Assembly: GCF_947179165.1 (NCBI RefSeq)
Contig: NC_077238.1
Coordinates: 69,981,257-70,045,256 of the forward strand
DNA length: 64,000 nt
Direction: 5' to 3'
Source of the DNA: Solanum dulcamara
Lineage: Eukaryota > Streptophyta > Magnoliopsida > Solanales > Solanaceae
How positions within the stretch are numbered: the stretch's first letter is position 1; every line of letters begins with the position of its first letter. A model generated the notes under the pieces. The model was not told the origin of the DNA. It was given only the letters and a program-made list of their open reading frames with translations, and searched no databases. Position numbers and translations under genes: made by a program. Positions 49,934 through 62,411 of the stretch are shown in pieces.

Positions 49934-51624
49934 TGTAATGTCTTGTCCCCGCCATTAGGAATAGGCCAATGGAGAAGAATTTCAGGCCAAAAAACTTTGG
50001 GTAGTAACTTTAAAAAAAATTAGCCTAGGCTAGACTTGGACGAATTCTGAGTCAGGTGAAATCTAAGGTGATTCTGCGAATAGTGGGAGATCAAATATCT
50101 AATTTATTTGGATAAGATGATAGACAAGGCGATATAGAGCATTTACAGCTTTGCAGAATCGCATTCGGGTGAATAAAACTCCCAGAATGGGATTTATCCT
50201 GCCAGAGTAGGACAGTCGCGAGACTTAAGTTGGAAAAACCCCAAAATAGTTTATTTTTGCAAAAACAGTTCCTAGGACTTCAGGAGGCAATCTAGGGGGA
50301 TTTCCATCAATTTCCCACAATTTTCCACGCGTCAGGTAAGGATTTTACTACCTAAATTCATTATTTGATTCTTAGAACCTAGAAACTATAGTTGGTAATC
50401 ATTGGGGCAGCGTTTGAGCTGAAAACTAATGGTGTGAAATAGCCCTAGGTGGGCTTAGGATTATGGGTTTTGACTAGGATGAGAATTGCGTTATTTTTCA
50501 TGATAGTAACGGCCATTGTGTTGATCCTTTATATGTATTTACTATTTCTAGACCAAGAACGAGAGGGATGAACCCATAAAGGGAAAGTTCTTACACTGTA
50601 AGGTTGTTGAAGCTTGAATTTAAGGTAGGTGATGGTCTTGTTTCCTGTATATGTTTCATATACTTCTTAAATTGCTTCATGACATGCCTTTGTGTATATG
50701 AATAGGGAAACATGCTAGATTATGTGTGAAATGATCACTTGCTGGGCTGTTTTGTGATGAACATGTTCTTGGTGAATATAATGTTGTAAATATTAAATGT
50801 ATTTATTATTGTGGTATGTTTTGATAAGGTGTCACATTATGACACATAAATTGGATCAGGCATAATGTTTTGACATATATTTGGTTCGAATGTCACATTT
50901 TGACACATTTGAATCGAGTGTCATGTTCTGACACAAAGTTTATTATTTGAAGGTCCCTTGAGAGGACCCTTGTGTGAAGTTATAGCATGTTGAAGATATT
51001 CAATTGTGATCTTATTGAATATGGTTGAAGATAAGATTGGTTGACTTATTCTGTATATGTGTATACTTGTTATGTTGAATTTATTTGTCTATGATCCGCT
51101 TACTAGTTAACCGCGTGATCCTACCAGTACATTGTTATTTTTGTTTACTGATACTACACTTGCTCTACCTTTGTTGAGTACAGGACATATTTAGCCAACT
51201 GTGAATAGACCTCATTTAGAAGAGTGAGACTTGTTCGAGTTCAAGGGTGAGCTATTTATTTCAAGCTGCCATTGACTCTTCTTTGTTCTAGTCCTTTTTC
51301 CAGGACTAAGATTTCAAACACTGTTTTGGTATTATGACTTCATTTTGGGGGTGTTCTCCTTTCTTATGCTGATATTTAGTTAGAATTTTTGTATGGAAGA
51401 CTTTCAGTTCTTAAGATGTGTTTACTTCTGTATATTTTCGTTGATAACTAGTTGGTTTTGAGTTTATGGGAACTCATTATTTATTTATTTATTTATTGAT
51501 TTAAACCTGCTTTTGTAGACTTCAACTTTTAGTAAACCTCGCGATTATTGTTGGGCTGTTGAAAATGGTTCTTCCACTGGAGGGTTAGTGTGGATGCTAG
51601 TCACAGCGCGTCGAGGTTGTGACA
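49934..51624 (+). repeat. Element E 3' LTR
   Basis: 1691 bp from TGTAATGTCTTGTCCCC to ...GAGGTTGTGACA, collinear with the 5' LTR. A short purine-rich stretch (GGGAAAGAGTGATGGG, about 49905-49920) upstream may be the degraded polypurine tract, although it does not abut the LTR. Confidence 0.88.
50829..50934 (+). repeat. Dyad repeat array in E 3' LTR
   Basis: Second copy of the four-unit array, with units near 50829, 50859, 50890 and 50917. The palindromic core is kept in three of four units although bases between cores differ from the 5' LTR. Confidence 0.82.
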
Positions 51625-51629
51625 ATTCT

Positions 51630-52906
51630 CAAAGGTAATTCATAGGACTACTCTTGCATATCTTTTGATATTCCGAGAAGCATAAAAGCTTATATAGAAA
51701 ACACATATTTGCAAACGTCCCCTCCTAAAATAGACAGGTGTTTTTGGAATGTTAGTACTGATGGTAACTTTACTACAAATAGTGCATATAGATTATACCT
51801 CTTAGAGATAAATGAAACATATTTGACTAAACAATCTACCCTTAGCTGGACATGGAAAATAAAGGCTCTAAACAAAATAAAAGTTTTCATATGGCCTCTC
51901 CTATCCCAAAGACTTCCAACATCAGCAGAATTATTTAACCAAAAAATTCTAACTATAAAAGTTGTGCTTAAGGCCCTAACATTGAGGAAAATATCCTTCA
52001 TATCTTTGTAGAATGCCTGATGCAAATATACCTTTGGAATAGTTTTAATATTCACCTTCCCCTGATAATTTTAAAGATAATCTCAAAAAACAATATGTAT
52101 TTGTACAACTTATAGTTATACCTCTTTTGATCGTTTGTTGCCCTCTTCTATCCTAATACCAATAATTCTTTAGAATATTTGGAAGAATAGGAATGGCAAA
52201 CTGTATAGAACTAACAACATTAGTAGAAGCCCTCGTACAATCCATAATATCTCTTTCCAAGCCTTGGAATACTATCATCTTGCTCAAGCCTCTAACTCTA
52301 TATGAACCAAAGAGGAAATCCCTTTAACTTGGTGTTAACCCCCTGATTGTAACTTCAAACTGAACATTGATGGCTCCTTCGATTAGGATCTTCTAACAGA
52401 GGGACTGGAGGAGTAATAAGTAACCATATAGGTGTGTGGGTTGTGGGATTCACTTGAAAAATCAAGGGACAAGATGCTCTACAATCAGAAGCTTTGGCCT
52501 TGCTACATGGACTCAACCTTGTAAAAAGTAATAATTTAAAAGGGTTGATCGTGGAAACTGATTCTCAAGTACTAATTAATACCCCATATAGCATCAATCA
52601 TAAATACTCACATATTTTTAATGATTGTAGGTCACTTATCCTTCAGTTGGAAGGGATTGTATTAACGCTCATCCCGAGGGAGGCTGATGTTGTAGCAGAT
52701 CTATTAGCTAAATATGGAAGGAAACAAAGGATCCCAGTCTGGTGAGTAATCAACCCTATATTTTTGAAGCATCTCCTTCTTTTGTATTAAATGAAATTGA
52801 AAGAGATGCCATTGGAACTATTGAACCTAGAGTAGTTCCACTTTTGTATGAATGATCTTGATTATTATTATATAAATCCTTCTGTTTTGAAGGGAAAAAA
52901 AGGTTT
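51630..52906 (+). mobile_element. LINE, right segment (zinc-knuckle and RNase H)
   Basis: Continuation of the LINE. A region typical of the RT-associated zinc domain has CFWNVSTDGNFTTNSAYRLY (51739), WTWKIKALNKIKVFIWPLL and HIFVEC near 51995. A plant-type RNase H domain follows: LNIDGSF near 52360, an open piece 52494-52745 with ALALLHGLNL, LIVETDSQVLI and IPREADVVADLLAKYG. The Asp, Glu, Asp, Asp acidic set is present. A few stops and frameshifts occur. The 3' end is the short A-rich tail GGGAAAAAAAGG near 52893-52903. No flanking duplication was found. Confidence 0.85.
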
Positions 52907-53324
52907 CTAAGTTCAAAAATTCAACTAGTTCTAACTTCTAACTTAACAATCACTTCAATTCCAATTCAAAAATTCCCAATTCACATCTAATTCAGAAACA
53001 TTCCAATTCAAGTATCTAAGTTCAAAAATTCAACTAGTTCTAACTTCTAATTCTATTTACTTCTTAGTTCTAACTTCTAACTTCACAATCACTTCAATTC
53101 CAATTCAAAAATTCCCAATTCGCATCTAATTCAAAAAATCCTAATTCAATTATCAAAGTACAAAAATTCAACTAGTTCTAACTTCTAATTCTAATTACTT
53201 CTTAGCTCTAACTTCTAATTTACAATCACTTCAATTCCAACTAAAAATTACCCAATTCACATCTAATTCAAAAAATATCTCAATTCAAGTATCTAAGTTC
53301 AATTCAACTAGTTCTAACTTCTAA
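52907..53324. repeat. Degenerate tandem repeat, unit about 138 bp
   Basis: Units start CTAAGTTC or a variant at 52907 (109 bp), 53016 (138 bp), 53154 (139 bp) and 53293 (cut by element F). Each contains CAACTAGTTCTAACTTCTAA, CAATCACTTCAATTCCAA and CATCTAATTCA in the same order. The fourth unit resumes at 62412. Strongly AT-rich and non-coding. Confidence 0.88.
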
Positions 53325-55356
53325 TGTCACACCCTGGAAGGGTACCCTAGATGTGGCTGACACTCAAAGATCATTGTTGGTCCTCAAGTGAACCATTTAG
53401 TCTAATAACACATTCATTCAATCACAATCTATTAGTAGAGAACTCAACTCATTAAGAATACTACTCATAAATAAGGCCAAAGGCCAACCATCTATCCAAT
53501 CAACAACTAGTAAGAATAAAACTAATCAAAATGATATGAATTAACATCATCGACAATCTAGTCTATGAAGAATATATCAACAATCTAAGTGGTTCCAATA
53601 ACAAGTTCATGGATACCACAAATCAAATAAAGGAAAGCTAACTCAAAGCTGGAAACATAACCGTGGTATTCTCCGGAAATAGAGAGGACTCACCAACTAG
53701 ATGAAAGTGCATAGATCCTCAATGATGTGCCTATTGATGATCTCTAGGACATGTCTCTACATCATGAAATAATGTAGGCCCAAATAGACGTCACTACATG
53801 GAATGTATGAGTATGTAAAATAACAGAAGGAAACATGCATCAGGATAGAATTAAATCAACTCAGAATCTCAATTCTTAAGAATGAACAACTCAATCAAGA
53901 TGTCCTAAGAAAAACAAGAATAAGATTTTGACAAAGACCAATCATGCACAATCCACTCCAATACAATCCAAATCAAAGTACTATCAAGACCTATATGGGA
54001 GTTTCTTTTATCCGACAACCATCATTTATGAGACACTAGTAGTACAACAAGTCAATGTTGTTGCCTCGTTCATCCATTACCTTTCCAGGGTAAGAACGAA
54101 TCAACAATCATGGATCTATAACCAATCAAGTCCTATCATGTCAGGACACTAATTTAGGAAATATCAAACTTTAATGGTTCAATCCTCTCCTACGTTTGGA
54201 GATGTAGTTATTGGGTTTGAGATATTATTTACTCTAACCTAATTCGATGCTTGATATTCCTCCCAAGACTCAATGCTCATAAGACAATCAATCCAGATCA
54301 AACCAAATCAATAAGTCTCTTTTGGACTCTTTTCAACTCATTCATTCTATCAAATCAATCATTTCAACCAATCAGTTTCCCAATCATTCTTAAATGATTT
54401 AGTTAAGAGAGATTTTAGACAATCATTTATGACAACATTAAATACTATCAACTCGTCCACACTATCAATACTATCATCATGCTCACATTCCAATTAGAAT
54501 CATCCATTCACTGTTCAAGGCTCTAGGCTAAATTCTTAATCATATTCATCCAATCATTAGTAAAAATATCATGAGAGTTTAGGAAGTAAATAGTCAAAAT
54601 CATTTTTTCAAGAACAAGTTTATAGACAACATCAATTTCGCAATATTATGTAAAAATATGATAAGTTTATGGGAAATTCCCAAGAAACACAATCATGGGG
54701 ACTCAATTCATTCACAACTTGACCTATCAGAATTATGGAGCACAAGGAAGAACAATATCCATGCTTTTGTTTGCCTTACATACCTTGGATGAAGACAGGA
54801 CAATCATTCTTGCAAGATATTGCTTGAATCTTTTAAACCCTACCCCTAACTCTTAAGTTAATTTAGCGTAAAAGACTTAGGAATGCATTTAGGAACTCTT
54901 TTAAGGTCGAAAATAACCTATATCAGTCATGGGTTAAGTATAAAAGGGGTGATGAAAAGACTGGATTGCCCCTCCATAAAATTAAAATGGGCAGAAACTT
55001 GGCCTGTGGGGGACCAGGTCCGCAACGCGAACTGACTCCCGCCTAATGCAATTTTTTTTTGAAATTTTTCCGATCGAGTTCTAACCCCGTAGAAAATAAC
55101 TAGGATAAATTTAAGTCTAAGTCCGCGGTAGGTCCGCATTGTGGACCTGTCGCCCACTTCTCTGTTTTTGTTGCTTCACTTCAAAAATTTATCTTTTGAT
55201 CCGATTGGTCTAAAATTCAAGCAACACCTTTTTCCCACACAATCTTTCATCCTGATCAATATTCCGGCTCTGATTGACCCAAAAATGTTAAGAAAGATTT
55301 GTTACGCGAGCGTTCTTTAGTCTAGGGGTATTTTTATAATTTTATCGGGTGTAATA
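53325..55356 (-). repeat. Element F 3' LTR (left)
   Basis: 2032 bp from TGTCACACCCTGG to ...CGGGTGTAATA at 55356. Collinear with 60408-62411. Small ORFs occurring in both copies (53928-54152 with 61003-61227, and 54927-55157 with 61990-62205) reflect LTR duplication. Confidence 0.92.
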
Positions 55357-55374
55357 TTATCTCCCCCTTGGAAT
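55357..55374 (-). other. Element F polypurine tract
   Basis: The minus strand reads ATTCCAAGGGGGAGATAA directly upstream of the 3' LTR; it is the plus-strand DNA primer. Confidence 0.75.
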
Positions 55375-55539
55375 CATTCATCCTCAAAAGAAGAGCCATT
55401 AGAAATGGACACAAGGCTTGAATAACAATCGAGACACAATCAAATCAGACAATCAACTATTCAAACTCAAGAATAGACAAATCAATTCAAGTCAAGAGTA
55501 GGGATATTACCTTCCACATTCTCATCGTTAGGCAGAAAT

Positions 55540-56960
55540 AATTGCAGGTATTTAGCTTTCATATCATTCTCAGCTTTCCACGTGGCTTTTTCAACAAATT
55601 AATTTTTCCATAGGACTTTGACTGAGGTAATCTCTTTGATCCTCAATTTGTGAACCTGACGATCAAAAATTTGAATTAGAATTTCTTCGTAGGACAGACT
55701 ATCTTTAACTCCAATACTATCAATGGGGACTACCAATGACGGGTCTCCCAAACACTTTTTCGACATCGAGATATGAAATACCAGATGAATAGAAGCTAAC
55801 TCAGAAGGTAACTCCAACTCATAGACGACACTTCCAATTGTCCTCACAATCTGGTAAGGACTAATGTATCGAGGACTAAGCTTTCCCTTCTTTCCAAACC
55901 ACATGACACCCTTAATGGGTGACACTTTCAGGTACACCCAATCATTCACCTCAAACTCTAAGTCTTTCCTTCTCACATCAGTATATGATTTTTGGTGGTT
56001 TTGGGATGTCTTCATCCTTTCTCGAATAACCTTCACCTTCTCCATATCTTGGTGAATAAGATCAGGCCTAATCAACGCAATTTCACCAACTTCAAACCAT
56101 CCAATTGGTGATCTACATCTCCTCCTATACAAAGCTTCATAGGGAGCCATCTAAATACTTGCATGATAGCTATTATTGTATGCAAACTCAATAAGAGGTA
56201 AGTGGTTATCCCAATTTCCTTTGAAATCAAGTACACATGCCTTCAACATATCAACTAATGTTTGAATGGTGCACACTACCTGGCCATCTGTCTAGGATGA
56301 AAGGTTGTACTAAGATTCACCTTTAAACCCAGTCCTTTCTAAAAAGACCTCCAAAATTTAGAGGTGAATTGGGATCCTATATTTGAGATAATAGACAAGG
56401 GAACTCCATGCAATATGACAATCTCCCAGATGTACAATCTTGCGTAGTCCTCTACGGTGTCAGTAGTCTTACTTGCCAAGAAGTGGGCTGATTTAGTCAT
56501 TCTATCCACAATGACCCAAATCGAATTATGCTTCTTATGGGACCTTGGAAAACCTGTAATAAAGTCCATATTGATCATCTCACACTTTCACTCTGAAATA
56601 TCTATATTTTGAGCCACATGGCTTTTGATGCGAAACTTTAACCTATTGACAATTTGGGCACTTAGAAAAAAACTCAGCAATATTTCTCTTCATTCCACTC
56701 CACCAATAGACTTATCTCAAGTCATGGTACATCTTTGTAGAACCAAGATGAATAGAGTATATGGAACTATGAGCGTCAGCCATAATCCTTTCTCGAACGT
56801 CATCAACATTCCGGGACACACAATCTATTTGGGTACCTCAACACACCATCTCGCCCTTTGGAGAAAACCATCACCTTCTGTTTATTAAACCTTCCTTCAA
56901 CTGAAGAAGGACAGGATCTTGATCTTGTCTCTGTTTTACCTCTACCACAAGGGATGACGC
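55540..56960 (-). pseudogene. Element F integrase and chromodomain-like tail
   Basis: Minus-strand integrase. Piece 56578-56339 has [20 protein letters not shown], the core start, and [13 protein letters not shown] in which Asp of the SDRG motif is changed to Asn. A 183-codon open frame (56150-55599) has APYEALYRRRCRSPIGWFEV, VNDWVYLKVSPIKGVMWFGK, GKLSPRYISPYQIV and LASIHLVFHIS. The end after 55599 (a Val-Glu-Lys-Ala-Thr-Trp-like run) is the chromodomain-like motif. The region from 56580 to 56950, the zinc-binding N-terminus, is degraded. Confidence 0.85.
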
Positions 56961-57049
56961 AGACCCATTCTAAATATTAACACCTCCTTAATTATTCTCC
57001 TCAAGTTGAACTCCCAACTGGGCTAATCTACACACCTCTTTAGCCAACA

Positions 57050-58490
57050 TATTATTTCCCTCCTCTATATGGGTAGTGCTACCCATAGACAACCTTCTAA
57101 GAGCATCCGCAATAATATTAACTTTACCTAGGTGGTAGAGAATGCTCATGTCATAATCCATGAGCAACTCTAGTCATCTCCTTTGCCTCGGGTTGAGCTC
57201 TCTCTGACTGAAGATATATTGCAGTCTCTTGTGATCAATAAACACATCAACATGTACTTTATATAAATAGTGGCGCCAAATTTTAATAGCAAACACCACT
57301 GCTGCCAGTTCAAGTTCATGAGTAGGGTAATTACTCTCATGTTTCTTGAGCTGTCTAGAAGCATAATCTATCATTTTTTCCCTCTGCATCAACACACAGC
57401 CCAAACCGACTATAGATGCATCATAATAGATTATAAAACCCTCTATTCCATCAGGCATAATTAGGACAGGAGCAGTGGTCAGTTTGGTCTTCAATTTCTG
57501 AAAACTCTCCTCACAAGCATCAGCCCATTGGAACTTAGCCTTCTTTTGGGTTAGCTTATTAAATGGAGAAGATATGAATGAGAATTCCTCTACAAACCTT
57601 TGGTAATAGCCGACCAAACCAAAATGTTTCTATATCAGTTAGAGATATAGGTCTGGGCTAATTCTTTACTGCCTCAATCTTCTAGGTATCAACAAATATC
57701 ATCTACAGATATAATGTGGCCTAGGAAAGCCACAGATGTAAGCTACAATTCACATTTGGAGAACTTTGCATACAACTCCTTATCTTTCAAAGTCTAGAGG
57801 ACAACTGTAAGGTGATAGGCAGGCTCTTCCTCATTCTTCGAGTAGACTAGAATATCATCAGTATAGACAATCAAGAACATATAAAGATATGGCTTGAACA
57901 CTCGATTAATGAGATCTATAAAGGTTGTAGGTGCATTAATTAACCCAAAGGACATGACCAAGAACTCAAAATGGCCATAACGAGTTTGGAAGGCTATTTT
58001 TGGAATATCATATTCTCTCACTTTTAGCTAGTGGTAACACGATCTAAGGTCTATCTTTGAATAACAGGAGGCACCCTGAAGTTGGTCAAACAAATCATCT
58101 ATCTTGGGGAAGGGATACTTCTTTACTCTAACCTTATTTAGTTGCCTATAGTCAATGCACATTCTAAGAGATCCATCTTTTTTTTTGCTCAAATAGGACA
58201 GGATCACCCCAAGGTGAGATACTCGGCCTAATGAAGCTCTTATCTAACAAATATTTCAATTTCACTTTCAATTCTTTCAACTCAACAAGAGTCATTCTAT
58301 AAAGAAAAATAGAGATAGGCTGCGTATCAAGAAGGATATCAATCCTAAAGACAATCTCCCTATCATGAGGGACTCTAGGCAAATCCTCAGGAAATACTTC
58401 AAGAAACTCATTAACAATCAAAACTGATTCAAGATATGGAGACTCAACACTATCATCTTTTACTCGCACGATATGATAAATACACCCTTT
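57050..58490 (-). pseudogene. Element F RT-RNase H (broken)
   Basis: Minus-strand polymerase. [19 protein letters not shown] (58410) and [20 protein letters not shown] (58230) begin it. A degraded stretch is followed by [38 protein letters not shown] and [15 protein letters not shown] (58021-57794), where the active-site box is TDD. Piece 57617-57174 has [61 protein letters not shown] (Thr to Ile before Asp) and the RNase H end; an LRMLSMGSTTH-type relic follows. Stops near 58025 and 57660 break it. Confidence 0.85.
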
Positions 58491-58559
58491 CGAGATTAGC
58501 TTTCTGTCCCTATGATAGGAAATAAATTTACCCTTAGATACAATAGGACTACCCTTCCA

Positions 58560-59000
58560 TTCTAAGAAAATCTCATTAGGGAATTTGAACTTAATAATAT
58601 GAGTCCTATAATCAACAGAGACATAATAGGCATAAAGCTAGTCTATCCCAAGAATCACATCAAAATCAACCATATCCAACTCAACTAAGTCAGACATGGT
58701 ATCCTTGTGATATATTGATGCAGTACAATGTCTATAGACCCTCCCAGCAAAGATAGACTCACCAATACGAGTAGATACACTAAAAGGCTTAAAAAGACAC
58801 TCAAGAATCCTATCAAATCTACTAGCCACATAAGGAGATATAAAGGATAAGGTGGCACCCTAATCCATAAAAACATAATAATCAAGAGTAAAGACTCGAA
58901 TTATACCCATCACAACATCTGGGGAGTTCTCTTGATCCTGGTGACTACCATGGCATATAGACAGTTTGTACCTCCACCCGTACCTGAAGTAGTTCCTCTC
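58560..59000 (-). pseudogene. Element F protease (broken)
   Basis: Minus-strand aspartic protease. The active-site turn near 58862 reads VFMD-GATLSF-like, with a stop in place of a residue before Gly. The rest is open at 58829-58638, with CLFKPFSVSTRIGESIFAGR, VYRHCTASI and VELDMVDFDVILGID. Confidence 0.72.
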
Positions 59001-60195
59001 TAATTACCTCTAGCGGGGGTTGCTGTGGTAGAGAAATGGGCTCTATTGCCCCAGGTCAAACACTCTCTCTGAAAGTGACCCACTTGGACAAAATTTTAAC
59101 AACCATTCTTCTCCTATCTACACTCTGCCATATGGAGCTTACTGCACTTGTTACAAGGCGGCTTTCCCTTCTAACCTTGAGCCACACTAGCCTGGGATTG
59201 AGAAACCTGGGCTTAGGAATTTTGGTGACTCTATACCAGCTAATCATACCTATTATATAGCGAAGGTGCACTTGCCGCTGATGGAGCATAATTGGAAGAC
59301 CTCTTCTAAAAGAAGGACTTGTTGCCCTTACTCTACCTCTATTCATTCTCATGCCCAGCTTACTTTGCCTTCTTGCTCAAGTTCTCCTCCTTATCTTTCC
59401 TCTTATCATCCTCTACTTATTGAGTATACACCATCAACCTAGAAATATCCATGTCAGAAATCAGTAGTGATGCTTTGCACTCCTCATTCACATGTTTGCC
59501 CAAGCCGGAGATAAATTTCATCATCAATGATCTCATATCGGGGATCATCTCTGGAGCATATAGGGATAGTTGGATGAACTTTAGACTATACTCCTTCACT
59601 GTTAAAGCCTCTTATTTTATATTCACGAACTCTTCCACTTTCGCTTCCCTCAATTCTCTGTGAAAGAAGTGATCAAGGAAGGCTCCCTCGAACTCATCCC
59701 AAATGGCAGGCTCAACATCCTCTCCCCTACCTTCTTCCCACTAGTTGTACAAAACATTAGAAATATCCTTGAGCTAATAGGAAACCAACTTAACACCCTC
59801 AATATAGGTAGAATGCATAGTTTTGAGTATCTTCTATATCTCATCAATGAAATTCTAGGGGTCCTTCTCAACTTTGGAACCCGTGAAGATAGGTGGGTTT
59901 ACCTCAAGAAGTGTCGGTTTCTCACAAAAGTTGATGGATCTTGAGAGATGGAGCTGGGAGCCAGTGAACTCTGGTTACCCCTCTGGCCAGCTATCAGTTG
60001 GGTGAGCATAGTGATAGAACCTCTGAACTCAGCTTTTGAAGTATGAGCTGGTTGAGTAATAGGATCTTGCGATGCCTCAATAGACCTTGTGGGTCGGTGC
60101 CTAGTCTCACCCTAGATGGTAGGGGTATCTTAGATTGTGAAACCTCAATATTGGCAGCGGTCCTCTAATTGGAAGTATATTTAGAAGGGATTATC
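59001..60195 (-). pseudogene. Element F gag (broken, start codon lost)
   Basis: Minus-strand gag. At the place where element C starts ATGCCTCCAAGG, F reads ATAATCCCTTCTAAAT (about 60195), so the start codon is lost. Pieces include VNPPIFTGSKVEKDP-type sequence near 59890, ELKDISNVLYN near 59770 and YSLKFIQLSLYAPEMI with SLMMKFISGLGKHVN at 59599-59417. The zinc-knuckle region near 59155-59085 reads CNKCSKLHMAEC and then a second, stop-containing copy ending GHFQREC. Many stops and frame changes. Confidence 0.8.
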
Positions 60196-60390
60196 TGCAA
60201 ATGTGTAACGCACTAATTAAGAAGGAACTTTTATAGAGTTAAACTCTATCGCACGAACTTAGAATATGAAGAAGTGAAACCATTCCTAATGTCCTATAGC
60301 CTCCTAATTATAAGTGTGGTGCACGATACACCCATAAGCAAAACTCTACTAGACATGACTTTATAGACTCCTTACGATTCTTGAACTCTG

Positions 60391-60403
60391 TACTCTCATA
60401 CCA
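60391..60403 (-). other. Element F primer binding site (degraded)
   Basis: The minus strand reads TGGTATGAGAGTA four bases inside the 5' LTR, with two differences in the first 12 positions from the iMet-complementary sequence. Confidence 0.75.
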
Positions 60404-60407
60404 AGTT

Positions 60408-62411
60408 TGTCATGCCTCAGGAGGGTACACTACACGTGGCTGACACTCGAAGACCATTGTTGGTCCTTAATCAAACCACTTAGTCCAATCACACATTCAT
60501 TCAATCACAATCTATTAGCGGAAAACTCAACTCATTAAGAATATTACTTATAAATAAGGCCAAAGACCAACCATCTATCCAACCAACAACTAGTAAGAAT
60601 GAAACTAGTCAAAACGATATGAATCAACATCATCGACAATCTAGACTATGAAGCCTCTATCAACAATCTAAGTGGTTCCAATGACAAGTTCATGGATACT
60701 ACAAATCAAATAAAGGAAAGCTAACTCAAAACTGGAAACATAACCGGTGTATCCTCCAGAAATAGAGAGGACTCGCTGAGAGCGCATAGATCCTTAATGA
60801 TGTGCCTGTTGATGATCTCTAGGATATGTCTCTACATCATGAAATTATGCAGGACCAAATGGATGTCACTACATGGACTGTATGAGTATATAAAATAACA
60901 GAAGGAAACATGCATCAGGGTAGAATCAAATCAACTCAGAATCTCAAATCTTAAGGATGAACAACTCAATCAAGATGTCCTAAGCAAAACAAGAATAAGA
61001 TTTTGACAAAGACCAATCATGCACAATCCATTCCAATCCAATCCAAATCAAAGTACTATCAAGACCTATATGGGAGTTTCTTTTATCCGACAACCATCAC
61101 TTATGAGACACTGATAGTACAACATGTTGATATTGTTGCCTCGTTCATCCATTACCTTTCCAGGGTAAGAATGAATCAACAATCATGGATCTATAACCAA
61201 TCAAGTCTTATCATGTCAGGACACTAATTTAGGAAACATCAAACTTTAACGGTTCAATCCTCTCCTATGTTTGCAGACGTAGTTATTGGGTTTGAGTTAT
61301 TATTTACTCTAACCCAATTCGATGCTCGATATTCCTCCCAAGACTCAATGCTCATAAGACAATCAATCCAGATCAAACTAAATCAATAAGTCTCTTTTGG
61401 ACTCTTTTCAACTCATTCGTTCTATCAAATCAATCCTTATCAGTTTCCCAATCATTCTTAAATCATTTAGTTAAGAGAGATTTTAGACAATCATTTATGA
61501 CAACATTAAATACTATCAACTCATCTACACTATCAATACTATCTTCATGTTCACATTCCAATCACAATCATGCATTCACAATTCAAGGCTCTAGGCTAAA
61601 TCCTTAATCATATTCATTCAATCATTAGTCAAATTATCATGAGAGTTTATGAAGTAAATAGATAAAATCATTTGTTCAAGAACAAGTTTATATAAAACAT
61701 CATTTTCGCAATATTATGTAAAATATGATAAGTTTATGGAAAATTCTCAAGAAACACAATTATGGGGACTCAATTCATTCAAAAATTGACCTATCATAAT
61801 CATGGGGTACATGGAAGAAAAATATCCATGCTTTATTTTATCTTACATACCTGGGATAAAGACAACACAATCAATTTTGCAAGATATTTCTTGAATCTTT
61901 TGAACCCTAGCCCTAGCTCTTAAGTTAATTTAGCGTAAAAAACTTAGGAGTGCATTTAGGAACTCTTTTAAGGTAAAAAAAAACCTATATCAGTAGTGGG
62001 TTAAGTATAAGAGGGGTGGGAAAAAGATTGGATTGCCCTTCCTTAAAATTAAAACATGTAGAAAATTGGCCTGTTGGAGACGAGGTCTGTGACGCAGACA
62101 GTTTCCCGCATATTGCAATTTTTTTCTGAAATTTTTCGATTGAATTCTAACCCTATAGAAAATAACTAGGATAAATTTAATTCCAAGTCTGTGGAAGGTC
62201 CGCATCGCCCACTTCTCTGTTTTCGTCGCTCCACTCCGAAAATTTATCTTTTGATCCAGTTGGTCAAAAATTCAACCAGGACCTTTTTACCATACAATTT
62301 TTCATCCTGATCAATATTCTGGCCTTGGATTGACCAAAAAAGTTAAGAAAGATGTGTTACACGAGCGTTCTTTAGTCTAAGAGTATTTTGGTAATTTTAT
62401 CGGATGTAACA
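60408..62411 (-). repeat. Element F 5' LTR (right)
   Basis: 2004 bp from TGTCATGCCTCAGG at 60408 to ...ATCGGATGTAACA at 62411, collinear with the left copy. Confidence 0.92.

Larger units (their letters stand above)
42924..51624 (+). mobile_element. Gypsy element E, nested in LINE
   Basis: An 8701-bp Ty3/gypsy insertion with a perfect duplication ATTCT (42919-42923 and 51625-51629). It has LTRs of 1803 and 1691 bp, a degraded iMet primer site, gag, protease, RT, RNase H, integrase and a chromodomain-like tail in the usual order. All frames are interrupted. The two LTRs differ more than those of element C, so E looks older than C. Confidence 0.9.
53325..62411 (-). mobile_element. Gypsy element F, nested in tandem repeat
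   Basis: A 9087-bp Ty3/gypsy insertion on the minus strand with a perfect 5-bp duplication TCTAA (53320-53324 and 62412-62416). The LTRs are about 2032 and 2004 bp and closely similar. Minus-strand order is primer site, gag, protease, RT, RNase H, integrase, chromodomain-like tail, purine tract. The leader and integrase resemble element C, though the LTRs do not. Two more LTRs of this family lie at the two window edges. Confidence 0.92.

Noticed and set aside
53928..54152. ORF beginning MTKTNHAQS, repeated at 61003-61227
   Set aside because: Present in both LTRs of element F; duplicated non-coding LTR sequence without a domain.
57170..57617. Endogenous pararetrovirus (caulimovirus) RT
   Set aside because: The RT-RNase H is followed by an integrase and flanked by LTRs with a 5-bp duplication, which pararetroviruses lack.
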